A stretch of 64,000 bases of DNA from an uncultured Pelagibacteraceae bacterium (lineage in GTDB: Bacteria > Pseudomonadota > Alphaproteobacteria > Pelagibacterales > Pelagibacteraceae), in contig CACJOY010000001.1 of NCBI GenBank assembly GCA_902595125.1, forward strand, positions 62,001 to 126,000. Reading direction: 5' to 3'. Within the stretch, counting starts at the first letter, position 1, and every line of letters begins with the position of its first letter. This document shows, piece by piece, positions 27,996-36,195 of the stretch. The notes under the pieces are model-generated. The model did not search any database. It was not told the origin of the DNA and saw only the letters and a program-made list of their open reading frames with translations. Position numbers and translations under genes: made by a program.

Positions 27996-28976
27996 ATGGT
28001 TAATCCTTTTTTTAAAAATGCTGGTCCTTTCAATATCGAAAAATTATTAATTAAAGCAAACATTGAAAATAAAGAAAATTTTAAAAAGGACAAAGTATAT
28101 AATGTTTCTGATTTAGTAACTGCTTCTAATAAAGATTTAACTTTTTTTCATTCCAAAAATTATTCTGAATTAGCATTAAAAACAAAAGCATCATATTGCG
28201 TTACTTTAGACAATCTTTCTCAGTTTTTACCAAGTTCGTGCAAAAAAATTATTGTTAAAAGTGTATTATTAACAATGGCAAAAATTACAAAGGAATTTTA
28301 TCCAAATTCTATTGTTGATAATTTTGATAACTCTGCAAAAGATATTTCTAAAACACCTTTTAAAAAAAAGGTAAAATTTGGAAAAAATGTTTTAGTTGGT
28401 AAAAACGTTGAAATAGGAAAAAATTGTTTAATTGGCCACAACACAATCATTGAAAAAAATGTAATTATTGGCTCAAATTGTTCCATTGGCTCCAATGTAA
28501 TTATTAGAAATACTATTATTAAAGACAACGTAAGTATTTTAGATGGATGTGTTGTAGGTAAAAAGGGTTTTGGTTTTTTTCCTAATAATGAAAAAAACAT
28601 AAGATATCCTCATATTGGAATAGTTATAATAAACGAAAACTGCGAAATTGGATGCGGCTCTACAATTGACAGAGGCTCATTATCAAATACGATAATTGGT
28701 AAAAATACATATTTAGATAATCAAGTACATATTGCTCACAATAATAAAATTGGAGATAATTGTATTATTGCAGGTCAAGTTGGTTTTGCTGGCAGCTCAA
28801 CTCTAGGTAATAATGTTATGATTGGTGGTCAGGCCGGTGTTTCAGGTCACTTAAAAGTTGGAAACAATGTTCAAATAGGAGGCGGCAGCGGTGTTATAAA
28901 TGATATACCTGACAATACAAAAGTTATGGGATATCCAGCAACAAATTTAAGAGAATTTATAAAAAATAATAGATGA
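27996..28976 (+). CDS. lpxD: UDP-3-O-(3-hydroxyacyl)glucosamine N-acyltransferase
   Basis: LpxD adds the N-linked acyl chain in lipid A synthesis. The roughly 326-residue protein has an N-terminal uridine-binding domain and then a left-handed beta-helix of hexapeptide repeats. Conserved parts include YPHIGIVII, GSTIDRGSL and VHIAHNNKIGDN (with the catalytic-type His). I prefer ATG 27996; a TTG at 27978 would add six residues. It overlaps lpxA by 4 bp. Confidence 0.94.
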   Translation: MVNPFFKNAGPFNIEKLLIKANIENKENFKKDKVYNVSDLVTASNKDLTFFHSKNYSELALKTKASYCVTLDNLSQFLPSSCKKIIVKSVLLTMAKITKEFYPNSIVDNFDNSAKDISKTPFKKKVKFGKNVLVGKNVEIGKNCLIGHNTIIEKNVIIGSNCSIGSNVIIRNTIIKDNVSILDGCVVGKKGFGFFPNNEKNIRYPHIGIVIINENCEIGCGSTIDRGSLSNTIIGKNTYLDNQVHIAHNNKIGDNCIIAGQVGFAGSSTLGNNVMIGGQAGVSGHLKVGNNVQIGGGSGVINDIPDNTKVMGYPATNLREFIKNNR

Positions 28977-29749
28977 TACACAAAACTGCAATCATAGATT
29001 CAAAAGCAAAATTGGATAAAAATGTTCAAGTAGGCCCGTTTTGTGTAATAGGCCCCAACGTTGAGATTGGGGAAAATACTGTTATTCAAACACATGTAAA
29101 TATTTTTGGAAATGTTAAAATTGGCAAAGGGAACAAGATATACCCTTTTGTTTCTATCAACGACCCACAAGACTTAAAATATGGTGGAGAACCAACTAAT
29201 CTGATAATTGGGGATAATAATAAGATCAGAGAATATGTAACAATAAATCCAGGGACAGTCGGTGGAGGTGGCAAAACAGTTATTGGAAATAATTGTTTAT
29301 TTATGATTTCATCGCATATTGCTCATGATTGCCAGGTAGGAAACAATGTAATAATTGCTAATAATGTTCCATTAGGAGGACATGCAGTTGTTGAAGATAA
29401 TGTTGTTATAGGAGGAAACTCTGCAGTTCAACAATTTACAAGAATTGGAAAAATGGCAATGATTGGTGGGATGACAGGTGTACTGCATGATGTAATTCCT
29501 TATGGATTATCAACAGGAAATAGAAATTCTTTACAAGGATTAAACTTAATAGGACTCAGAAGAGCCAAGTTTGAAAACAAAGATATTCTAGGTTTAAGTG
29601 AAGCTTATAAGGAGATTTTTGCCACAAAAAATATCAATGAAAATATAAGTAAATTGAACGGTTCTTTTCAAGAAAATCCATTAGTAAAGAATGTAATTGA
29701 TTTTATAACAAAGGATAAAAAAAGATCGATTTGCACACCATTTTCGTAA
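28973..29749 (+). CDS. lpxA: UDP-N-acetylglucosamine O-acyltransferase
   Basis: LpxA performs the first step of lipid A synthesis, acylating UDP-GlcNAc from 3-hydroxyacyl-ACP. The 258-residue protein is a hexapeptide-repeat beta-helix (IIDSKAKLDKNVQVGPFCVIG onward) with REYVTINPGT, the catalytic-type SSHIAHDCQVGNN and a C-terminal helical domain (GLNLIGLRRAKF). It sits in the order lpxD-lpxA-lpxI-lpxB. Confidence 0.96.
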   Translation: MIHKTAIIDSKAKLDKNVQVGPFCVIGPNVEIGENTVIQTHVNIFGNVKIGKGNKIYPFVSINDPQDLKYGGEPTNLIIGDNNKIREYVTINPGTVGGGGKTVIGNNCLFMISSHIAHDCQVGNNVIIANNVPLGGHAVVEDNVVIGGNSAVQQFTRIGKMAMIGGMTGVLHDVIPYGLSTGNRNSLQGLNLIGLRRAKFENKDILGLSEAYKEIFATKNINENISKLNGSFQENPLVKNVIDFITKDKKRSICTPFS

Positions 29750-29750
29750 A

Positions 29751-30545
29751 ATGATAGGATTAATTTTTGGTGATACTGAATTTCCAAAGGAAATTCTAAA
29801 AAATATCAAAAAAAGAAAAATTAGATATTTGATAATTGATTTGTCAAAATCAAAGAAGTTTAAAAAGGATAGAAAATCTCATTCTGTTTCCATAGGTCAA
29901 TTTGGTAAAATCATTAATATTCTTAAGGAAAATAACTGTAAAAAAGTCTTATTTGCTGGAAAGGTAAATAAACCAAACTTTTCTAAACTGAAATTAGACT
30001 TCAAAGGTATTTATTACATTCCAAGAATTATGAAAGCATCGAAACTTGGTGATGCAGCAATACTTAAAGAAATCATTAAGATATTGGACCAAAACAAGAT
30101 CAAAACTGAAAATTCACTTAAATTTAATCCTGAACTTTCATTAAAAAAAGGCAATTATTCAAAATTTAAACCAAACAAACAAGACCAATTAGATATTAAA
30201 AAAGCAATTAAAACTTTAAATAGTTTAAGAGAATATAATTTTAGCCAAGGAGTTGTAGTTAGAAATAAAAAAGTTGTTTCTATAGAAAGTAAAGGTGGAA
30301 CTGAAAAAATGCTTGAAAAAAGCAGAAGCAAAAAATTTAGAAATCATGGAGTTTTAGTTAAGTTTCCAAAAAAGAAACAAGATTTAAGAGTTGATTTACC
30401 TACTATTGGATTAAAAACTATCAAACAAAGTAAGAATGCTGGATTAAAGGGTATTGTTGTAAAAAGTAAACAACACGTTTTTTTAGATAAAAATAAATGT
30501 ATTAAATTAGCTAACAAAAATAAGATGTTTATCTCAGTAAAATGA
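29751..30545 (+). CDS. lpxI: UDP-2,3-diacylglucosamine pyrophosphatase LpxI
   Basis: A 264-residue DUF1009 protein. LpxI hydrolyses UDP-2,3-diacylglucosamine to lipid X and replaces the unrelated LpxH in alphaproteobacteria. Family features are the N-terminal IGLIFGDTEFP, SIGQFGKIINILKENNCKKVLFAGKV, the block from DQLDIKKA to GVVVRNKKVVSIE, and DLPTIGLKTIKQ near the end. Its position between lpxA and lpxB supports the call. It overlaps lpxB by 4 bp. Confidence 0.93.
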   Translation: MIGLIFGDTEFPKEILKNIKKRKIRYLIIDLSKSKKFKKDRKSHSVSIGQFGKIINILKENNCKKVLFAGKVNKPNFSKLKLDFKGIYYIPRIMKASKLGDAAILKEIIKILDQNKIKTENSLKFNPELSLKKGNYSKFKPNKQDQLDIKKAIKTLNSLREYNFSQGVVVRNKKVVSIESKGGTEKMLEKSRSKKFRNHGVLVKFPKKKQDLRVDLPTIGLKTIKQSKNAGLKGIVVKSKQHVFLDKNKCIKLANKNKMFISVK

Positions 30546-31678
30546 AAAAAATATTTATATTAACAGGTGAACCCTCAGGAGATAAATTAGCATCTACTGT
30601 AATTAATAAACTTAAAAAAAAACATTCTAATATAGAATATTCAAGTGTTGGAGGTTCTCATTTAAAATCGCTAGGCATCAAATCAATATATGATCTTAAA
30701 GAAATAACTTATATCGGTTTTACTAGTGTCATCTTAAATTTATTCAAAATTAGAAATAAAATTAATGAGACTGTTAAACAGATTATTGAATTTAATCCTG
30801 ACATTTTATTTAGTGTTGATAGTCCAGATTTTACTTTGAGAGTTACTGAAAAAGTAAAAAGTATTAATCCTAATATTAAAACAATACATTACGTAGCTCC
30901 TCAAGTTTGGGTTTGGAGAGAGGGAAGGGTTAAAAAGTTTAAAAAATTCTTAGATCATATTTTATTATTATTTGATTTTGAAAAAAAGTATTTTGATAAA
31001 GAAAATATCCCAAATACTTTTGTTGGACATCCATTATTAGAACATGAAACTAAAAATAAGATAGATCTGTCTAGTATCATATCAAATGATAAAAAAATTA
31101 TTTCTCTTTTTTCTGGTAGTAGATCATCCGAAGTGAATTTACTTTTACCTATCTTGATTGATTTTATAAACATGATGAATACAAAATTTGATAATTTTAC
31201 TTTTGTATTTCATGCTACCGATGAAAATAAGAATTTAATTAGTGAAAAGATTAATAATGTAAATTTAAAAAATATCGAAGTTATTTCTGATGAAAATATA
31301 AAAAAACAAATATTAAGTAAATCTACTTTTGCTGTTTCTAAATCTGGAACAGTTTCCCTTGAAATCTGTAATGCAAAAGTTCCTTCTATAATTATCTATA
31401 AAATGAATTTTTTAAATTTTTTGATTGTTAAAATGTTGGTCAAAATTAAATTTGCTAACATCATTAATATAATTAATAACAAAGAAATAATTCCAGAATT
31501 AATACAAAAAGAATGTAATGCTAAAGAGATTTTTAATTCAGTTGTTTATTTTTTAAAAAATCCAGAATTAATGAAAAAACAAATTAATGATTGTGAGGAA
31601 ACTTTAACAAAAATAAGATCAAAAACCTCATCTTCTGATGAAGCCTCCTCGGTATTAACTAAGTTTCTTATTGGTTAA
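30542..31678 (+). CDS. lpxB: Lipid A disaccharide synthase
   Basis: A GT19 glycosyltransferase of 378 residues that joins lipid X to UDP-diacylglucosamine. Motifs are FILTGEPSGDKLAS at the N-terminus, SVDSPDFTLRV, YVAPQVWVWREGRVKK, LLFDFEKKYF, FVGHPLLE, FSGSRSSEV and SKSGTVSLE. It ends the long plus-strand operon and overlaps the 3' end of the convergent gltX gene by 24 bp. Confidence 0.96.
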   Translation: MKKIFILTGEPSGDKLASTVINKLKKKHSNIEYSSVGGSHLKSLGIKSIYDLKEITYIGFTSVILNLFKIRNKINETVKQIIEFNPDILFSVDSPDFTLRVTEKVKSINPNIKTIHYVAPQVWVWREGRVKKFKKFLDHILLLFDFEKKYFDKENIPNTFVGHPLLEHETKNKIDLSSIISNDKKIISLFSGSRSSEVNLLLPILIDFINMMNTKFDNFTFVFHATDENKNLISEKINNVNLKNIEVISDENIKKQILSKSTFAVSKSGTVSLEICNAKVPSIIIYKMNFLNFLIVKMLVKIKFANIINIINNKEIIPELIQKECNAKEIFNSVVYFLKNPELMKKQINDCEETLTKIRSKTSSSDEASSVLTKFLIG

Positions 31679-33055
31679 TCTTTTTGTTACTTCTTCTTTT
31701 CCAAGTGAAATAATTATATCATATATTCCAGGTCCAAATTTGGAACCTGTTAAAGCTATTCTTAAAGGCTGCCCAACACCCTTAAAATTAGTATCGTTTG
31801 ATTTAATCAACATATTCACTATTGGCTCTAATGTTTCTTTGCTCAGTTTATCAACGCTACCAAATTGAGTATTGAAATCGGAAATGACTTTTTTAGCCTT
31901 TTCATCAATTAACTTAATATCATCTTGATTAAAATTTATCTCATCAACTATTATATATTGACCATTATTATATATATCTTCCAACGTTTTAGCTTTGTTT
32001 TTTAGGAAGGTAAGGGATTTTTTAATCTTATCTTTTTTATCTGATTGAATTTCACTTTTATATAATTTGCAATACTCTGTTAATTGATTGAATAAATCAT
32101 TTTCGACGATATTTTTAATATAGTGTTCATTCATTGATAAAATTCTGCTCATGTCTAACTTTGATGGAGATTTACCAATTCCTTCTAGATTAAAATGTTT
32201 GATACTTTCATCTAAAGTGAATATTTCCTTATCTTTATAAGACCATCCTAATCTAAGAAGATAGTTTCTAAGAGCATCAGGCATAATACCAATTTTAGAG
32301 TAATCATCTAACGTAGAAGCCTTGTCTCTCTTTGATAGCTTCTTTCCTTCAATAGTATGTATTAAAGGTATATGTGCAAATGAAGGTATTTCCCATTTCA
32401 TAGCTTGATAAATTTGAATTTGTTTAAAAGTATTTATTTTATGGTCATCACCTCTAATTATATGTGTCATATTCATTTGATGGTCGTCCACAGATGCTGA
32501 CAAGTTATATGTTGGAGTTCCATCATTTCTTAAAATGATAAAATCTTCTATAGTATTATTATCTATTTCAACATCACCTTGAACTAAATCTTTTAATATA
32601 GATGTTCCATCTATCTTACTTTTAAATCTGATAACTGGTTTAATATCTTTTGGAGCATCAGTTTCTTTCTTATCTCTCCATTTTCTATCGTAGATATAAG
32701 GAATTTTTTTTTGTCTTGCTCTTTTTTTTTGTTCTTCTATTTCTTCACTAGAACAATAACATTTATAAGCATGACCTTTTTTAAGCAATTCATTTGCAAC
32801 TTTTATGTGATCTTCTATCTTTTTTGATTGTATATATTCTTCTCCATCATAGTTGATACCAATCCATTTAAGAGACTGTATAATTTGATTTTTATATTCA
32901 TCTTTCGATCTTTCTTTATCAGTATCTTCGACTCTAAGATAAAAATCACCTTTTTGGTTTTTAGAATATAACCAATTAAATAAAGCCGTTCTGACCCCAC
33001 CTATATGCAAAGGCCCAGTAGGAGATGGAGCAAATCTTGTTGCTACTTTTTTCAT
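31655..33055 (-). CDS. gltX: Glutamyl-tRNA synthetase
   Basis: A class I synthetase of 466 residues. HIGH-type motif PTGPLHIGG (about 12-20), a zinc-knuckle-like CYC at about 97-99, and KMSKS-type motif GKKLSKRDKAS (about 237-247) are present, with a helical anticodon-binding C-terminus. In alphaproteobacteria GltX may also misacylate tRNA-Gln for GatCAB amidation; sequence alone does not settle which. The gene converges on lpxB, overlapping by 24 bp, and lies 22 bp downstream of lexA on the same strand. Confidence 0.96.
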   Translation of the reverse strand: MKKVATRFAPSPTGPLHIGGVRTALFNWLYSKNQKGDFYLRVEDTDKERSKDEYKNQIIQSLKWIGINYDGEEYIQSKKIEDHIKVANELLKKGHAYKCYCSSEEIEEQKKRARQKKIPYIYDRKWRDKKETDAPKDIKPVIRFKSKIDGTSILKDLVQGDVEIDNNTIEDFIILRNDGTPTYNLSASVDDHQMNMTHIIRGDDHKINTFKQIQIYQAMKWEIPSFAHIPLIHTIEGKKLSKRDKASTLDDYSKIGIMPDALRNYLLRLGWSYKDKEIFTLDESIKHFNLEGIGKSPSKLDMSRILSMNEHYIKNIVENDLFNQLTEYCKLYKSEIQSDKKDKIKKSLTFLKNKAKTLEDIYNNGQYIIVDEINFNQDDIKLIDEKAKKVISDFNTQFGSVDKLSKETLEPIVNMLIKSNDTNFKGVGQPLRIALTGSKFGPGIYDIIISLGKEEVTKRLTNKKLS

Positions 33056-33077
33056 TAAAAATGTTTAGACTATTTTT

Positions 33078-33755
33078 CTAGAAGTTTCTATATAAAGATA
33101 CTAATACGCCCTGTACTTTAACTCTATCTGGACCAAAAATTTTAGTTTCGTAGTTTTTATTTGCACTTTCAAGTGCTACCACTTTACCTTTTTTTCTTAT
33201 TCTTTTAAGCATAGCTTCATGTTCATCGATTAAAGCTACAACTATTTTTCCGTTATCAGCTGTATCTGTTCGTTTAATTATAACTGTATCACCTTCATTA
33301 ATCCCAGCTTCAATCATAGAGTCTCCTTGTACTTTCAGACCAAAATAATCACCATTTTTTTCTAAATTACTAGGCAGTGGAATTCTAGATACTTCGTTTT
33401 GAATTGCTTCTACAGGGGTTCCAGCTGCTATTTTTCCTAAAACTGGAACTTCTACGTCATCAGACATAGGCTTATCTTCGTCCAAACCACCTTTTATAAC
33501 ACTAGGTGAAAAACTGTTATAAATATCATTTGCCGATGCTGTTTCTGGTAATTTTATAACTTCTAATGCTCTTGCTTTATGAGCAAGTCTTTTGATAAAT
33601 CCTCTTTCTTCTAATGCACTAATTAATCTATGAATTCCTGACTTAGACTTTAAATTAAGAGACTGTTTCATTTCTTCATAAGAAGGAGATACTCCTGAGC
33701 TTCTCAACCTTTTGTTGATAAATAAGAGTAAGTTTTTTTGTTTTTTTGTTAGCAT
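33078..33755 (-). CDS. lexA: LexA repressor (SOS regulator)
   Basis: A 225-residue LexA. It has an N-terminal winged helix (1-65, with SPSYEEMKQSLNLKSKSGIH), the self-cleavage bond Ala111-Gly112 in GKIAAGTP, nucleophile Ser146 in QGDSMIEAG and the catalytic Lys184 in AMLKRIR. RecA-stimulated cleavage induces the DNA-damage response. A consensus alphaproteobacterial SOS box lies in its own promoter, so it is autoregulated. It reads toward gltX. moaC, moeA and comEC, frequent neighbours in related genomes, are missing. Confidence 0.97.
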   Translation of the reverse strand: MLTKKQKNLLLFINKRLRSSGVSPSYEEMKQSLNLKSKSGIHRLISALEERGFIKRLAHKARALEVIKLPETASANDIYNSFSPSVIKGGLDEDKPMSDDVEVPVLGKIAAGTPVEAIQNEVSRIPLPSNLEKNGDYFGLKVQGDSMIEAGINEGDTVIIKRTDTADNGKIVVALIDEHEAMLKRIRKKGKVVALESANKNYETKIFGPDRVKVQGVLVSLYRNF

Positions 33756-33772
33756 AAGAACAAATATCGTAC

Positions 33773-33801
33773 AAAATATGTTCTATAAAAGTTCTTTACA
33801 A
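33773..33801 (-). promoter_or_regulatory. lexA promoter with SOS box (GTTC-N7-GTTC)
   Basis: On the plus strand, GTTC (33780-33783), seven bases TATAAAA and GTTC (33791-33794) form a perfect alphaproteobacterial LexA operator. Read on the minus strand, TTGTAA (-35, plus 33796-33801) and TATTTT (-10, plus 33773-33778) are separated by 17 bp, and the operator fills that spacer. Repressor binding would block RNA polymerase. The lexA ATG is 17 nt beyond the -10 box. No second GTTC-N7-GTTC was noticed in the other intergenic gaps I read. Confidence 0.88.
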
Positions 33802-33843
33802 TTCACAATAGAAAAAAAGCTAATAAAACAAGGGATTATTTGA

Positions 33844-34635
33844 CTAAAGAACAGAAAAAATAGAATTATTATCCAAATCTTTCAAAAGTGATTCACCAAT
33901 TAAAAAAGTTTTTATAGAGGTATTTTTTGAGAGCTCTAAAAGTTCATCCTTTGTTTTTATTCCACTTTCAGAAATTAATGGACATTTGTGATTTACCAAA
34001 ATTTCATAAATTTCATAAGTTGTATTTATATCAGTCTTAAGAGTTTTTAAATTTCTATTATTTATACCTATCAAAGCATTTTTATACTTCAGAGCATGTT
34101 TGGCTTCTTCAACAGTGTGCACTTCAACTATAACTGACATATCTAATCTTAATGCTTCGTCATATAATTCATTAGCAAGTTTATCTGAAACTCCAGCTAA
34201 AATTATTAGTATTGCGTCAGCCCCATAACTTTTTGCCAGAGGTATTTGAAACTTATCTACAAAAAAATCTTTACAAAGGATTGGTAAATTAATTTTTTGT
34301 TTAATTCTACTTATGTGCTTCAAATTACCTAAAAAAAAATCTTCCTCAGTCAAAACTGATAAACAAGTGGCTTTATTATTGTTATATATATTGGCTATTT
34401 TGACAGGATCATAATCTTCAATAATTACACCTGCAGATGGACTAGCTTTTTTTATTTCAGCAATAATTGAAAATTTACTATCTTTAATATTATTTTCAAT
34501 TTTTTCTTTAAAATTGATAAATATTTTATTTGAATCTATTGATTCATTTAACGAGTCTAATGAAATGGTTTTTTTTAAATTAACTATTTTTTCCCTTTTC
34601 TTATCAATTATTTTTTCAAGAATATTTTCAGTCAT
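33844..34635 (-). CDS. trpC: Indole-3-glycerol phosphate synthase
   Basis: A TIM-barrel enzyme of tryptophan synthesis, 263 residues, closing the indole ring of carboxyphenylaminodeoxyribulose phosphate. Visible blocks are IAEIKKASPSAGVI, LSVLTEEDFFLG, ILCKDFFVDKFQI, IGINNRNLKTLKTD and SESGIKTKDEL. Full length and not fused to TrpF. It overlaps trpD by 8 bp and is the last trp gene of this operon; trpF, trpB and trpA are not in the window. Confidence 0.96.
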   Translation of the reverse strand: MTENILEKIIDKKREKIVNLKKTISLDSLNESIDSNKIFINFKEKIENNIKDSKFSIIAEIKKASPSAGVIIEDYDPVKIANIYNNNKATCLSVLTEEDFFLGNLKHISRIKQKINLPILCKDFFVDKFQIPLAKSYGADAILIILAGVSDKLANELYDEALRLDMSVIVEVHTVEEAKHALKYKNALIGINNRNLKTLKTDINTTYEIYEILVNHKCPLISESGIKTKDELLELSKNTSIKTFLIGESLLKDLDNNSIFSVL

Positions 34636-35620
34636 TTTGAATTCTTTCTAAATGATTTATAACTTTGCCTGATAAAATATGCTCTCTTGCGTCTTTGTAA
34701 GAATCGGCAAAATTTTGATTTGTTTCATTTACAATTAATCCAGCGGCAGCATTTAAACATACTGCTTTTGAAAAGTCATTATCTTCACCTTTAAATATAT
34801 CTGTCATTTTATCTGCATTAAATTTTGCATTATCGCCAATTAGATTTTCAAATTTATCTGCTTTAACGTTTAAGTCTTTTGGATCAATTATAATTTCAGT
34901 AATTTTATTATCTTTTAATTGAATGACATTTGTTTTTGCATAGGGTGAAATTTCATCTAAACCATCTTCACTATTAACAATCCATGCAAATTTAATATCC
35001 AAATTTATTAAAGCATTTGCGAATATCTTTAAGAGTTTTTTATCAAAAACACCAACAACTTGTCGCTTTACTAAAGCAGGACTACTTAGAGGTCCAATCA
35101 TATTAAATATAGTCCTTTTTCCAATTTTTTTTCTAGTTGGTCCAACAAATTTCATTGCACTATGATAATTAGGTGCAAACATGAAACCAAAGTTATTTTT
35201 ATCAATTTGAGTCTCAATATCATTTGGTTCCAAATCAATTTTGATATTTAAAGTCTCTAAAACATCACCCGACCCACACTTTGAGGATACAGCTTTATTT
35301 CCATGTTTTGCAACTTTAACACCCATACTTGAAAGTAATAATGCAGAGGCTGTTGAAATATTAAGAGTATTCATACCATCTCCACCAGTTCCACATGTAT
35401 CAATACAATTTTCTACATTAACTCTTTTTGATTTATCTCTCAAAACGTAAACACCACCTGCTATTTCATCGGATGCTTCACCTTTGACTGACAAAAGTGT
35501 CAAAAAATCATATATTTCTTGATCTTCTGCTTTACCTTCCATTAATTGTTCAAAAGCTTTTTTACTTTCTTCAAATGATAAATTTTCTTTTTTTTTAATT
35601 TTTTCAATGAACTGTCTCAT
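34628..35620 (-). CDS. trpD: Anthranilate phosphoribosyltransferase
   Basis: TrpD joins anthranilate to PRPP. The 330-residue protein has the PRPP-binding motif DTCGTGGDGMNTLNIST (about 79-95), HGNKAVSSKCGSGDVLE, FAPNYHSAMKFVGPTRK and NMIGPLSSPA. The length is typical and it is separate from TrpG, unlike the enterobacterial fusion. It lies 5 bp after trpG and overlaps trpC by 8 bp. Confidence 0.96.
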   Translation of the reverse strand: MRQFIEKIKKKENLSFEESKKAFEQLMEGKAEDQEIYDFLTLLSVKGEASDEIAGGVYVLRDKSKRVNVENCIDTCGTGGDGMNTLNISTASALLLSSMGVKVAKHGNKAVSSKCGSGDVLETLNIKIDLEPNDIETQIDKNNFGFMFAPNYHSAMKFVGPTRKKIGKRTIFNMIGPLSSPALVKRQVVGVFDKKLLKIFANALINLDIKFAWIVNSEDGLDEISPYAKTNVIQLKDNKITEIIIDPKDLNVKADKFENLIGDNAKFNADKMTDIFKGEDNDFSKAVCLNAAAGLIVNETNQNFADSYKDAREHILSGKVINHLERIQND

Positions 35621-35625
35621 TAATT

Positions 35626-36195
35626 CTAAATTCTAATAAAGTTTTTTAAAATTTTAATACCTAATTTAGTTTTAATACTTTCGGGGTGAAATTGCACTCC
35701 ATGAACCTGATATTTTTTGTGTCTTACACCCATTATTAACCCGTCTTTAGTTTCAGCAGTTATTTCAAGGTCTTTGGACAGTGATTTTTTGTCAATAATT
35801 AAGCTATGATAACGAGTTGCTTCAAAAGTTCTTGGTAAATTTTTTAATACACCAGTTTTTTTTGATATTATTTTACTAGTTTTTCCATGCATTAATTTTT
35901 TTGCTTGAATAATTTTAGATCCAAATACCTGTCCTATAATTTGATGACCTAGACAAACACCAAGTATTGGTACCTTATAATATAAAGATTTTACAATTTT
36001 CAGACAATTACCAGATTGATTGGGGTTACCTGGACCAGGTGAGATTACAATCTTATTATATTTTCTTTTTAAAATTTCATTTGAAGTAATCTCATCATTT
36101 CTTATAACTTCAACATTTACTTTTAAAGAAGAAAGATAATGATAGAGATTAAAAGTAAAACTATCGTAATTATCAATTAGAATTATTTTTTTCAT
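35626..36195 (-). CDS. trpG: Anthranilate synthase glutamine amidotransferase component
   Basis: A class I glutamine amidotransferase of 189 residues that supplies ammonia to TrpE. It has LIDNYDSFTFNLYHYL at the N-terminus, the oxyanion strip SPGPGNP, the nucleophile Cys in LGVCLGHQIIGQ (about 79) and the His-Glu pair in GVQFHPES. It overlaps trpE by 4 bp, as expected for subunits made in equal amounts. PabA function as well is possible, since no separate copy is seen here. Confidence 0.95.
   Translation of the reverse strand: MKKIILIDNYDSFTFNLYHYLSSLKVNVEVIRNDEITSNEILKRKYNKIVISPGPGNPNQSGNCLKIVKSLYYKVPILGVCLGHQIIGQVFGSKIIQAKKLMHGKTSKIISKKTGVLKNLPRTFEATRYHSLIIDKKSLSKDLEITAETKDGLIMGVRHKKYQVHGVQFHPESIKTKLGIKILKNFIRI

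Noticed and set aside
28298-28600. 100-codon open frame on the minus strand inside lpxD
   Set aside because: It arises from the periodic hexapeptide-repeat coding of lpxD and has no independent support.
31655-31678. Both convergent gene pairs (lpxB/gltX and ratA/pncC) overlap by exactly 24 bp
   Set aside because: The shared length looks striking, but the sequences are unrelated and neither overlap contains a good bidirectional terminator. Two cases are compatible with chance.
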